Assembly: GCA_015680685.1 (NCBI GenBank)
Contig: MNCI01008665.1
Coordinates: 355,963 to 379,001, forward strand
Direction: 5' to 3'
Length of the DNA stretch: 23,039 nucleotides
From: Gnetum montanum
Lineage: Eukaryota; Streptophyta; Gnetopsida; Gnetales; Gnetaceae
Both the position numbers and the translations under genes were made by a program. Within the stretch, counting starts at the first letter, position 1, and the number at the start of each line of letters is the position of its first letter. Positions 1-9,965 of this stretch are shown in pieces. The notes below the pieces were generated by a model, which searched no databases, was not told the DNA's origin, and was given only the letters and a program-made list of their open reading frames with translations.

Positions 1-783
1 AGCCTATAGGAAGTTTCCATGTTGAGTGGTACGCCCAAAGGGCATCGTTGAGTTTCATGCTCCAATATTTTCTATATTTGTTAACAATTCTTATTAGAAT
101 CCTTATGATTTCCCTATTAGTAACCTCAGCTTGACCATTGGCTTGGGGGTGGTAGGGTGTTGTGAGTTTATCTTCAACCCCTAGGTGTTGCATGAACTTC
201 CAAAAAGTAGTGCCTATAAAGTAAGTTTCATTATCAGAAATTAATACATGTGGCATACCAAACCTATTTACAACATTTTGTTGTACAAACTGAGTACTAG
301 TAGAAGATGTTACGTTGGTGATGGCTGCTGCTTCTACCCATTTCATATAATAATCAATAGTGACTATGATGTATGCCATTCCATTTGACATGGATGTGAT
401 GGGACCCATGAAATTGATGTCCTAGATGTCGAAGGGTTTTAGTAGTTGAATCCATTGTTGGGGTCCTTTCATTTGAGTAGTCATTCTACCATCTCATTGG
501 CAACATTCATAAGAGTGGACATATTGATGAGCATCCTTGAAGATTGTTAACCAATAGTACCCTACAATCAAGATTTTAATGGCCATGCATCTCCTAGCAT
601 AGTGGTTCCCACAAGGACCTTCATGGGTGACTTGAAGAATGTGCAGTTGATCAGCATTAGGGGCACACCATTGAACCAAACCATCAACACACACCTTGTA
701 GGGGTGTCCATTGATCTCCATGAAGCTTTTCACTTGGTGAAGAAATTGTTGTTTCTTTCGATGATCGAACCCTTGTGGCATCC
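1..783 (-). pseudogene. Element A integrase, decayed and truncated by the window
   Basis: Integrase inserts the retroelement cDNA into the host genome. The N-terminal zinc-binding region (about 494-700) keeps two His (HEGPCGNH) but ends SYECCQ, so the first Cys of the usual CxxC appears to be Tyr. The core follows at 1-480 with WVEAAA, ISDNETYF (second catalytic Asp) and TPYHPQANGQAEVTNR (catalytic Glu). Before it, the frame reads FDI-stop-DINFMGP. A TAG at 422-424 replaces a residue that is normally Trp, and the first catalytic Asp, normally just before FMGP, is Asn. Both are G-to-A type changes. The C-terminal part lies beyond position 1. Certainly non-functional. Confidence 0.85.
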
Positions 784-919
784 CTTGGATGACAAGATAG
801 GTGAGAATGCCATTATACCATTTAGGCTCATTGGGAAATTGTTCAATTATAGCCCTAGAAAAGAGAAGTTCATTAAGGAATAGATCAAATAATGGACTTT
901 CTTCCTCTTTGTTGTCCCA

Positions 920-1240
920 TCATAACCAAGACAAGTGGTCAGTGACCATATTCTCAGTGCCCCTTTGATCTACCATCGTAAGATCAAACCCTTGGAAGAT
1001 CACTAGCCATCGTATGACATGAGGGCTCACCATTGACTTCTTCATTAGGAAGCATATGGCACTATGGTTTGTGTGCACAAACACTTTGTATTCAAGCACA
1101 TAATGCCTGAAATTCTCTAGAGAGAACACCATTTCCATCAATTCTTTTTCTATAGTGGTGTAGTTTAGTTGTGCATCCATAATGCTTCGACTTGTGAAAT
1201 GGATCTAGTATGGATATTTCTTGTTATCCATCTGCATAAG
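920..1240 (-). pseudogene. Element A RNase H domain
   Basis: RNase H removes genomic RNA during reverse transcription. The open stretch 920-1180 (86 residues) matches the Ty3/gypsy RNase H pattern: DAQLNYTTIEKEL (with the catalytic Glu), FRHYVLEYKVFVHTNHSAI, then RWLVIFQGFDLTMVDQRG and a terminal DHLSWL. The family normally has TDH in the middle block. Here it is TNH, with AAC at 1067-1069 replacing GAC, so a catalytic Asp is lost. DHLSWL in place of the usual DHLSRL is another C-to-T type change. The same frame continues from the RT upstream through a stop near 1208. Inactive remnant. Confidence 0.87.
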
Positions 1241-1244
1241 CATA

Positions 1245-2200
1245 GCTCCCAAGGCATAATTTGATGTATCTATCATGACATGAAATGGTTTGGACCAGTT
1301 AAGTGCTTGTAGAATTGGAGTTTCTACAAATTTCTCCTTTAGTTACAAAAATTATTTTTCACATTCCATGGTCTAGACAAATGGAGCATCTCTCTTTTTC
1401 ATTGATTTTGCGATCTTAGAGAAATTCTCTATGAATCACCGGTAGTAGCTAGTATGTCCAAGGAATGACTAAACATCTTTGACAATTTCTAGTTGGCTAG
1501 TTATTCCTTAGATGATCCTTATTTTTTCTAAGTCTACCTCAATTCCTGCATGTTATATTTTGTGCCTCAACACAATGCCCTCTTGGACCATCAAATGACT
1601 TTTCTACCAATTGAGCTACAAGTTTGTTTCAACACATCATTTTAACACTTTCTCAAAGTGGTTCAAGGCTTGCTCAAATGTAGCTCTATAGATGGAGAAG
1701 TCATCCATGAAGACTTCCACACTGCTACTGATCTGATATTGAAAGACATTAAGGTCCAAGTGTTGGAATGTAGCAAGGGCATTGCATAGACCAAAAGGCA
1801 TCTTACGATATGCAAAAGTCCCCTAGAGACTTGTGAATGTTGTTTTGGCTTAGTCCTTTAGTGCCATCTAGATTTGGTTATAGCCACTATAACCATCCAG
1901 AAAATTGTAGTAGTAATGCTTGTATATTCTATCTAATACCTGATTAATGAATGACAACAGAAAGTGGTCATTGAATGTTGCCATATTCAGTAATTAAAAA
2001 TCGATGCAGAGTTATCACTTGCTACCTTTCTTAGGCACAATAATGAGTGGACTAATTCACTCGTTATCTATAATAAGATAGATAAACTCCACCTTGAGAA
2101 GTTGTTCAATTTGCTTCAGTTTGGGGTTTAATTGCCTTTATGGCTATCTCTTTGGCTTCATGACTAGGTCAATGTCGATGCAATGCTAACATATCCTAGG
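1245..2200 (-). pseudogene. Element A reverse transcriptase
   Basis: Reverse transcriptase copies element RNA into cDNA. Read leftward, the frame shows a pre-RT linker, ISPLIIVPKKGSK, CIDF, GYSGYNQI, MPFGLCNALATFQ, then the active-site box VFMDDFSIY (about 1690-1710, both Asp kept). The thumb and connection follow: NHFEKVLK, SFLGH, FIENFSKIAK, DAPFV, LGAMLMQMDNKKYPY. This order is diagnostic of plant Ty3/gypsy RT, nearest to Athila-type sequences. There are many in-frame TAG/TAA/TGA codons, mostly where CAG, CAA, CGA or TGG would be expected. No open segment in it is long enough to look like a gene, so it is easily missed. Clearly a pseudogene. Confidence 0.85.
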
Positions 2201-2700
2201 GTCAATCCTTGTGAGTTTCGAATATGACCAGGCAAAGGTTGTTGATCATTTTTCAACCACATTCAACAACATCTTTTTCTACTCCAGAGCAATATTTGCA
2301 TTGGTTATGATTATCTTTCAATTCTTCAAAAACACATATTCCATGTTGGCTAGTAGAGTTTCTAGTTCAAAGGGCTCTTGCTTGAAATTTTTAGGAATTC
2401 CCAACTCTTCCTAGTAGGTATCATCATTTGCATCATCAAAAAGTTGGTGATAAACTTGCTCTAGTTCATCCATGCCTGCAACATATGCACATGTGAGGCT
2501 CTCAGGAGGTTCCATGCAAAGTGTGTTGCTCTTAGAATTAGTGGTTAGCCATTGGCTACCCTCTTGTTTTGTGGTTGCTACATATAGACATATTTGAATA
2601 TCAGCTTCTAGTGCACACTACTTACATATCGAGATGGATGCTCATTTTATTGCCCAAAGTTTCTGCACATAATTACACCTTGTGTTGTTCTATGTAATGC
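2201..2700 (-). pseudogene. Element A protease-to-RT linker
   Basis: This minus-strand stretch joins the protease and RT of element A. The frame is broken by stops but coherent: MEPPESLTCAYVAGMDELEQ, then ELGIPKNFKQEPFELETLL, then AWSYSKLTRIDPRIC just before the RT. An acidic linker followed by a WSY-x-x-L-x-x-IDP-type block is normal in Athila-like pol (family knowledge). It has no catalytic role. It is listed so that the interval is not read as empty; the plus-strand ORF at 2211-2414 is a shadow of it. Confidence 0.6.
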
Positions 2701-3075
2701 ATGGAACATGCTTCTTCTTGATCTTTTCAAATGCAATTTATTTGGATATTTCTAGGGGAAGATATTTGATGCCCATTCTTGCATCAACGGTGCTTAGCCA
2801 TGCCCTTCCCATGATGATTGGGAAGTCCCCTTTGTAGTTCTCCACCTTGATGACTAGGAAATCAACAAGATAAGACCACCCATAGATAGTGGTGACAATG
2901 CCTTCTACTAGTCCCAATGGAATAGTGATGGACTAGTTTGTCAATTCTAATCTAATATTGCTCTTCTTGAGAGGAGGTAGGTTCCATGCAATATGTATCT
3001 CATGAGAAATTAGGTTGACACTAAAACCTGAGTTGAGAAGAGCTTTGCATGGTTCATTCCTAGTAATCTATAAAT
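2701..3075 (-). pseudogene. Element A aspartic protease
   Basis: The retropepsin-like protease matures Gag-Pol. The frame reads KALLNSGFSVNLISHEI, then IPLGLVEGIVTTIYGWSYLVDFLVI, then DFPIIMGRAWLSTVDA, the pattern of a plant Ty3/gypsy protease (flap region and ILG-RPW-like C-terminal block). The catalytic triad is normally Asp-Ser-Gly. Here it is Asn-Ser-Gly, with AAC at 3032-3034, again a G-to-A type change. At least one in-frame stop interrupts the domain. It lies between gag (to the right) and RT (to the left), as expected. Inactive. Confidence 0.8.
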
Positions 3076-3199
3076 AAATAAGAGGACTTCCAGGATCTGC
3101 TAACTTCCTAGGAAGGTTGCTAGGATAGACCTAATCAGATATGACATGAGTAAGCATTACAGTATGGATCTTGGCTGATGTTTGGTTTGAAGGGGACTC

Positions 3200-5650
3200 A
3201 AAGAAATTTGACATAGAGGAAGATGAAGAAATAGGGTTGTCAACTACAGGTCAAGGTGAGGGCTTTGGTGGGCTATGAGGTTGAAAGAAAGGCCTTTTCT
3301 TTGATAACATGTCTAAACCACTTGATTGATGAATCAGTTGTAGGTCAATTGCCCTGGTAGCATTATGTTGTTGTAGTTGAGCTAGTAGTTCACCCTGCAT
3401 AGATGGAGTAGGTGGTAGCTATGCGAAAGGTGGAGGAAGATGTGTAGGACAGGAGGAGGATAAGGGTAAAAGGTGATATCCCTTCTTTCATATGGAGAAT
3501 GAGTTTGATAATAATCAAAGGGTGGTAGTGAGATTGGAAAGTAGAATGTGACTAGAAGAGTCATGTGGAGATAGGGGTTGTTGAATGTAATACCCATATG
3601 GATTAGGTTGTCAATAAGGGTATTGCTGCCTTAGTGGTGTTAGTGCCCATGACTGTATTTGCTGCCACTATTGATATTGCTCATATGGTTGTGATGGAGT
3701 TCCACTTGGATAATACTATTGTTGTTGGTGGAACTGCCTAAAATTACCTTGAGGATAAGGTAATCATCTAGATGTTTACCTTTATGCTAGTCGTGGATTC
3801 AAGGCATACACACTAGATTCCTGTAAGTATGACAAAATAGGACAATATCCTTTAGGATATTTATAATGGTAGACATCACACCCACCATCATCATCTAATT
3901 CACTTCTTGCAACTTCCTCTATTATAGTAATCTTTTCCTTACCCCTTTCATAGGCACGTTTAGCTTCCTTGTGCCTCCTGTGCTCACTATAACTACCTCA
4001 TTCTTTGAACTCTTCAAAAATTTTTAGGATAGCTTGAAATTTTCTATTCATGGAGTCCCAAAACTGATCAACCTTGGTAGTAATTTCGTATTAAAGTTTT
4101 CTTAAGTGGTAAGGCTTTCCTATTCACCACCTCATCAAGTGCTGATTCTTCCTCACTATTAGAAAATCAAACCTCTCTCTTGTGAATGGAAGGATCATGG
4201 TTATACTCTTTTGCACTTTCTCATTTCCTTAATTCTCCTTCCTCTTTAGCTACGTACTCAATCAATCTTTGGATTTGATGGGTGCTTAATTCTAACAATT
4301 ACCCTTGGGCATAGACACCAAGGGTTCTCATTTTAGATCAAAGCTCATCTATAATGTGGTGAAGTTGATCTAGTTGAGAATAACCATGGCCAAGACATAT
4401 GTGCATTATGGAATAGTATCAATCGATGGTGACATCTAAGGATTCATGTGTTCCTTGTTTCTATCCCTGGATCTACCTTTTCAAGTTGGACAATCTAGAG
4501 TACATTTAATATTTGTCATTGAATAATTCAAGCATTGTACTCCATCATATGATAGATTCTAGTTTTAAGAACTGGTGCCAGTGTTTTGCTTCTTTAATGA
4601 GTTCCTTGGAAACAACTTAAGTTTTTGCCACTCATTCTCTATATTTTGCAAGACATAGGCATCTTGAAAATATTGGAGATGGTTTTGTAGATTTGAGTTA
4701 TATCCCCCTTCGAACCTAGGGATATTGTTCATATCTAACCTCTTGATTTGGCTATCCTTTACACGCCTTGTTAGATTTTGTACTACCTCTATGATGTTTA
4801 GCATACTTTGGGTAGCAAGAAAAGGCTCATTGAGGCCATGATTTTAGTGCCTATGATGCCCTCTCCTACCCCTTTGTTCATAGTGATAGGCCTCTCTTAA
4901 ATGCTCGTGCCCCTAATCTTAACTTATCCAATGGTCCCTTAAATCATTTCAGTTCAATTGATTACCTCCATCATGGTCATGGCCCCTGTGGTTGCGATTA
5001 GAGCTAGAAGAAGAAGATGATGATGATGAAGGTGAAGAGGAAGGAGGACTAGCATCATCATGGTACCTACTACCACCTCTTTAGTGATCATGACCACAAT
5101 CACAATTTTTTTCTTATCTGCATCCCTACCCTAACTTGCCTCTTTTAATCTTTCTTTATCATTGGATCCATTCTTACCAAAACCAAGATTGTGAATCGTG
5201 GAGTGCAAGTTCTAGTTTTGACCTCCTTCACTGAAGTCAAAGAGAAAAATTTTATTGAATGGAAAAACCCTAGAGAAGGACTCTCCATCATCTTTTTGGT
5301 ATAGCAAGAATGGGGAATCATTAAATCCTTTTTCCTTTGTAGATTCATGATGTTGTTCTAGTTGGCAATCCTTGAGATGTTGTGTGTTAGTGGGATGATA
5401 ATCCCTAGCATCACTATCTTACACCACATACTCAACATGAAGTCCTTGGAGATCCCATCGTATAAGCATTCGTTGGAGCATTGTAGGAATGGATTGATTA
5501 GGCAGCAACACAATGTTGCCCTCCATGTCACACCATTGCAGCTATTCATCCTAGTGTAGGATGAGCATATATGACTCAGTATTGTTGAGGCACTAATTGA
5601 TGTACTTCGTTAGACTTGGGTGAAATATCGCTCCTATGAGAAGAAGACAT
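3200..5650 (-). pseudogene. Element A gag, decayed
   Basis: Gag forms the virus-like particle. An ATG at 5650 opens the frame (MSSSHRSDISPKS), 157 nt left of the LTR edge. Next come a serine/glycine-rich, Arg/His-rich N-terminal part (about 4900-5080), then the conserved Retrotrans_gag-like region at 4565-4804 (LDMNNIPRFEGGYNSNLQNH), which is in phase with 5650. Around 3830-3870 the frame reads GGCDVYHYKYPKGYCPIL, a decayed zinc knuckle that lines up with the one in element C. A Pro/Tyr/Gln-rich tail follows (about 3380-3800). Many stops occur, and exact domain limits are approximate. Confidence 0.75.
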
Positions 5651-5793
5651 TTTATGTTAGAAAATAAAAATCACAGTGTGCTTCTAAGTATTATTGTAGC
5701 TATTTTTGAAGTATGATATGACTCTAAGGTTTGTTTCAATGATATCAAAAATTTTTCACTAGTCCTAGATAGCGTATGTAATAACTAAAAGGT

Positions 5794-5811
5794 CCTCAGC
5801 AATGTTATAAA
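5794..5811 (-). promoter_or_regulatory. Element A primer binding site, degenerate Asp-tRNA type
   Basis: On the minus strand, directly inside the LTR, the sequence TATAACATTGCTGAGGA aligns with the element C site TGGTGCCATTGCCGAGGA. Both resemble the complement of the 3' end of plant tRNA-Asp (TGGCGCCGTTGCCGGGGA). The changes are mostly transitions. Recognised by alignment to element C rather than on its own. Confidence 0.6.
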
Positions 5812-6643
5812 TATGAGTGATGAGATACCCCTGTGCCCAACCATAAGAATCACAAGAATTTTTGCACAATCTTATCAAACTCTGCAAACCATAAGTGCTT
5901 AAGTACATTGGTTTCAAGGAAGTGAAATCTAATTGGAACGATCATTGTCTTCTCAGTTCCACTTGTGAGGTACAAGTATATGGTTGATTCCAACTAAGGT
6001 ATGTGATTTTTAGTATTTTATATTTTATAAGTTTAATTGCCTAGAACCAGAATGAAAGGTAGACTAATTTAAGATCTAATTCATTTACTACCTAGCAAGC
6101 CTAACACAAGTACCTATTTCTACTCTCTAGACACATCTTGAATGTATATAGCACTATTTAATTACCAAATGTTAAGCATTTTTGGGTTGCCAAGCACTAC
6201 ACATATGCTTAGAGTGGTTGTGTTTGTGTTCATTAACAACTAGAAATTAATTGCCTAATTAAAATTCATTAAAGTAAAGTGCATAAATATCAAATGAATT
6301 AAAGGAAACATTAATCTATTCTTAATGTTGCAAGGATTATTAAAAGGGCTCATCTTTATTCTAGTCACACTGTTGTGCTCAGGTACATTAGTGCTCGAAT
6401 AAAGGTTTGTACACACTCAAACTCTTGCTATGGGCACTTGGAAAACATTCTAACTTTGGAGAAAAAAATTGTAAGAGCTTTGTTATGCTATGCAAAACTA
6501 ACTAAAAACTATTTGTAAATTGTGAGCCCAAGCACTATATTTATAGGCTAGCATATATTCTACAATATCGGATATTTAACATCGCATCTTAGGCTTCGAT
6601 ATCAAATATCTTATATCAAAGCCAGTGAAAACATGATTCATCA
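5812..6643 (-). repeat. Element A 5' LTR (832 bp)
   Basis: The left edge aligns with the LTRs of element C (TATGAGTGATGAG against TGATGAGTGGTGAG, one base deleted), and the right edge ends TTCATCA. Inside are blocks shared with C: CGAATAAAGG, CACTTGG.AAA, AAGAGCTT and ATTTATAGGCTA. On the minus strand a TATA box (CTATAAATA) lies at 6538-6546, and an AATAAAGATG poly(A)-type signal at 6355-6360 lies about 180 bp downstream of it. This gives a U3-R-U5 order consistent with leftward transcription. The right edge abuts element B sequence. The partner LTR is outside the window. Confidence 0.8.
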
Positions 6644-6852
6644 GATACCTTTCCATTCTTAAATAATAGTTCATCTTGAATATGATAGTCCCTCCATTGG
6701 TTTATTCTATTCATCAACGAATCTTTGAGGCTCCTCCAAACTTGCTTAAAATCAACACCATGCTCATATAAAGAAGCAAAATCACCCTTACCTTCCACAT
6801 GAGGTACGCTAAAATTTACCACATGCAACCTGGATAATGCATTAGCTACCAC
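6644..6852 (-). pseudogene. Element B RNase H end and integrase start, cut by element A
   Basis: The frame reads VANALSRLHVV (end of the RNase H/connection, normally NVVADALSRR) and runs to QDELLFKNGKV, the usual lead-in to the integrase zinc-binding domain. It stops at 6643/6644, where element A's LTR begins (TGATGA on the minus strand), so the last few codons of the open frame (SDESCFHWL) are LTR sequence, not element B protein. The region is out of phase with the RNase H frame to its right by a single-base indel near 6865. Integrase proper is absent here and should lie beyond the other end of element A. Confidence 0.75.
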
Positions 6853-6864
6853 ATTAGCTTTCCT

Positions 6865-7200
6865 CCTTTTGTTCTTAACACAAAATTGAACTCTTGTAAC
6901 TATGCAACCTACTTCATGTGCTTTGCACTAAACTTCTTTTGAGAATTTAGAAATTGAAGTGCTTTGTGGTCTATCATCAAAGTGAACTCCTTGGGCAATA
7001 AGTAATGCCTCCAATGCTTGATTGCTTGAAGAATAGTGTACAACTCATTTTCATATATGCTATATTTTTGCCTTGACTCATGCAACTTTTTAGAAAAGAA
7101 AGCAATACGCCTACCTTCTTGCGAAAGTATCCCACCGATGACAAGTCCACTTGCATCCACCTCCACCTAAAAAAGATTCTGAAAATCTAGAATCGCAAGC
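6865..7200 (-). pseudogene. Element B RNase H
   Basis: Ty3/gypsy RNase H domain, continuing in phase from the RT (starts at 8165 and 7166 are 999 nt apart). It reads VEVDASGLVIGGILSQ (first Asp), RIAFFSKKLHESRQKYSIYENELYTI (Glu), AIKHWRHYLLPKEFTLMIDHKALQF (second Asp) and FSAKHMK, then a TAG where Trp is expected. Unlike element A, the visible catalytic carboxylates are kept. The stop after KHMK and a frameshift farther on inactivate it. Confidence 0.85.
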
Positions 7201-8165
7201 ACTGGTTCATTGATAATCTTTTCTTTCAACAAGTCAAAGCTCCCTTGGGTTTCATTATCACATCCTTTATTTTTCTTACACAAATCAAACATATGCCATA
7301 AAATACCACTAAAATATTTTGTGAACCATCTATAAAAACCTACTAAACCATGGAATGATCTTACCTCCTCAACATTCTTAGGAGTTGGTCAATCCCTAAT
7401 AGCCTTCACCTTGGTAGCTTCCATTTAAGTTTGAGTTTTATAAATCACATTATCCAAATATGTGTTTTCCATTTTAAAGAAATGAATTTTCTTCATGTTG
7501 ATCACCAACTGTACCTCCTTTAATTTAAGGCATACCATTCTCAAGTGATCCAAATACTCTTCCTCATTAGAGCTATACAGCAAAATATCATCAAAAAAGA
7601 TAATACAACACTTAACAATCAAGTCCTTCAATACATCATGCGTCAACCTCATGGATGTAGCAGGTGCATTCGTGAACCTAAATGGCATCATCAACCACTC
7701 AAACAATCCATTTGGTTTTTTGAAAGCTATCTTCCACTCATCACTAGGTCTAATTCTGATTTGATGATAACCACACTTCAAATCAATTTTGCTAAAACTT
7801 TTAGCATTGGTAAGGACATCAACAATATCATCCATGCTTGGAATAGGAAACCTATACCTAATTGTTATCATGTTCACTACCTTGGAATCAATGCACATCC
7901 TCCATTCATCACTATACTTCTTTGGCACAAGCATTGTTGGAACTACACAAGGTGAAATGGATTCCCTCACAAAGCCATTTCCAAGTAATCCCTCTACTTG
8001 CCTTTGTAATTCAACCCTTTGATTTGGTGCCATATAATAAGCTCTCTCATTTGGAATGGTAGTACTATGAATGAAGTTAATTTGATGTTGTGTATTCCTC
8101 ATTGATGGTAGTCCATCCAATTCCCCCTTTAACACCTTAGGAAATTTCTCCTTCAAGCCTAACAC
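7200..8165 (-). pseudogene. Element B reverse transcriptase
   Basis: The longest recognisable coding stretch in the window: open for 246 residues (7425-8165), then continuing through stops to 7200. Landmarks in order: RAYYMAPNQRVELQRQVEGL, SPCVVPTMLVPKK, WRMCIDSKVVN, FPIPSMDDIVDVL, FSKIDLKCGYHQIRI (first catalytic Asp), MPFRFTNAPATSM, then IIFFDDILLYS (the catalytic Asp pair, the YxDD box as FFDD). Past the stop the same frame gives RSFHGLVGFYRWF and FDLLKEKI, the thumb and connection. All catalytic Asp are present; damage lies in the later stops. Plus-strand ORFs over this stretch are shadows. Confidence 0.92.
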
Positions 8166-8414
8166 ACCTGTAGGAAGTTCAACCTACACATCATCATGAT
8201 TAGTAGCAACTATTGTCATAACAACAAAACAAAAACCAGTTTCATCATGTTCCTTAATATATTTTATCTCTCCTAAAAGGATTAAGAAAGCATTAAGTGA
8301 GCTTTGTTACCTCATTGGTTTAGTTATCATAGGAATCAAATCATGAATTTTATAAGGTCTAACAACATTCCACATATTTCTTGCTTCATTAAATTGAGCA
8401 CCATTGTCAAAATT

Positions 8415-8741
8415 CTAAGGTCTACCAAGAATTACATTAGCACAATCTATTAGAAGCACATCATACCTTACAACATCATGAAAACTTCCAATTTTAAATT
8501 TCAAAGTGCATTGTTCCTTTACCTCTTGGGAAAGATCTTTAGACAACCAATGCACCTTATATGGTCTAGGATGTGGATTAGTTACCAAACCCAGTCTAGA
8601 AATTGCCCTAGAAGAAATAACATTTTCTTGGGCCCCCTCATCATTCAAAACATGAATCCATTTCCCACTAAACAAACAACTAGCTCCAATCGAAAATAAC
8701 AATTTCTTATCAAAATGATCTCCTCTATTGAAATTCCACAT
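8415..8741 (-). pseudogene. Element B aspartic protease
   Basis: A 108-residue open stretch with the layout of the chromoviral protease: WIHVLNDEGAQENVISS, SRLGLVTNPHPRPYKVHWL, then FKIGSFHDVVRYDVLLIDCANVILGRP. The active-site Asp is present in NDEGA, but the family usually has D-G-G-S or D-S/T-G, so the following Gly is Glu here. It sits between the gag zinc knuckle (right) and RT (left). A stop (TAG) directly follows the ILGRP block where Trp is expected. About 250 bases of degraded linker (8166-8414) join it to RT. Probably inactive. Confidence 0.85.
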
Positions 8742-9960
8742 GAATGCACAAGACTTTAATTAAGAAACATCCTCTATTTTTGAAACAGTAGGATTACCTC
8801 TCTGAGGAGCTTGACTTAATATCTCCTCCACCTCCATGGTTTGCACATCTTTGCCCTTGGCTACCTTGTGAACTAAACATTTCCATTGCTTATGTCCTTG
8901 TTCTTCACACTTGAAGTACTGAATTTTTGATGAGATGCTACCTTGACCCTTGCCTCCCTTGCTTAGGTCCTTCTTGGTTTTATCCTTCTCATTACCTCCT
9001 TCAATCTTCTTATCTTGGTTGCCCTCATCTTTAGATTTGGGTTTGGATCCCTTATCAAATCTAGATCCCTTCTCCTTGCCCTTAGAAGTTTATTTGCTTC
9101 TATTTCCTAATCCATCTAATTTCTTCTTAGCTTTGAGTGCCAAATCATAAGCCTCATCAAGATTTTGTTGCTCATAAAAAGACAACTCTTACTAGTATGC
9201 CATTTTGATATCTCCTAAAAAGATTAAATCTTACTCATACTTCTTCCTATTTAGCTTAGCTTAATGGAATAGATCACAAAACTTGATGTAGAATTATTTG
9301 ACATCCTTGTCACCTTGCCTTAGAAATTTCAATTTCATAATGATTTCTAGTCTCTAATGAGACTCTTCAAATTTCCTTTTCAACCTATATTTTATCAAAT
9401 CCCAATCTCTAATAGGTTGACCATTTCATCTTTCATAACCCTAGGACTCCTTTTCACACTAAGTAGAAGTCATACCTTCTAATAGGAAATTAGCAATAGG
9501 TACCCTCAAGTTATTTAGTACCTTGTCCCACTAAAAATGCTTCTTAAGTACCTTTAGCCAACTTTCAAAAGCATTGGTTCCATTTACACCATTAAAAGTC
9601 ATTAACTCTACATATGGAAGTCTTGAAGCATTTCTGAATGCTTTAGCAAGTCTTGCCTCATCTTCATCGTCAAGATTGTTTAAAGAAGTATTGAACACAG
9701 TTGGATCCCTTGGAGTTATTATTTGAGGAATAGGATTCCCTCCCATTAGAATCTTTGGTTGAAGATTTCCTACACTTCCATAGCTAGATTGACCTTCCTC
9801 TTCAGCTACTTCATCTCCATCTGGCTATGAAACTTCTTCATTTGAATGTACATGCTCTTCACCCCCATGTGTCTTTATATGGCTAGGATTGACTTCTCTA
9901 ATCACCTTCATGCTCATTTCATCTAATCGAGCAACCATTATTTAGAAGGCTTACTTCATG
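8742..9960 (-). pseudogene. Element B gag, main part
   Basis: Gag of the outer element. From right to left: an N-terminal leader (VARLDEMSMKVIREV), the capsid-like start at 9531-9746 (RLPYVELMTFNGVNGTNAFESWL), a helical capsid part with several stops (9150-9530), a Lys/Gly-rich basic stretch (KGKEKGSRFDKGSKPKSKDE), then a zinc knuckle at 8877-8918. The knuckle reads YFKCEEQGHKQWKC, so the first Cys of CCHC is Tyr. The first codons of this gag are at 15839-15883, on the far side of element C, and are in phase with this part when the insertion is ignored. Confidence 0.8.
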
Positions 9961-9965
9961 CTCTC
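9961..9965. repeat. Target-site duplication of element C, left copy
   Basis: CTCTC directly precedes the left LTR and is repeated exactly at 15834-15838 directly after the right LTR. Five bases is the normal length for Ty3/gypsy integration. Confidence 0.9.

Larger units (their letters stand above)
1..6643 (-). mobile_element. Element A: Athila/Tat-like Ty3/gypsy retrotransposon, 5' part, cut by window edge
   Basis: Seen on the minus strand, right to left: LTR (5812-6643), degenerate Asp-tRNA primer binding site, gag, protease, RT, RNase H, integrase. The 3' end and 3' LTR lie left of the window. The pol order (integrase last), the FMDDFS RT motif, the RNase H block beginning DAQLNYTTIEKEL and the Asp-type primer site fit the plant Athila/Tat group (family knowledge). 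It is inserted into the pol of element B: B's sequence stops at 6644, exactly where the LTR terminus TTCATCA ends. Many in-frame stops and lost catalytic residues show that it is dead. The lineage assignment is inference from motifs. Confidence 0.85.

Noticed and set aside
4980-5060. Repeated GAAGAAGATGATGATGATGAAG stretch considered as a microsatellite or regulatory repeat
   Set aside because: It lies in the gag frame of element A and reads as a poly-Ser stretch on the minus strand, so it is coding low complexity.
5358-5559. Overlapping small ORFs on both strands near the gag start of element A
   Set aside because: They are out of phase with the gag frame that starts at 5650 and carry no recognisable motif.
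7545-8062. Plus-strand ORFs opposite element B RT
   Set aside because: The minus strand encodes a recognisable RT through the same bases; these are shadows.
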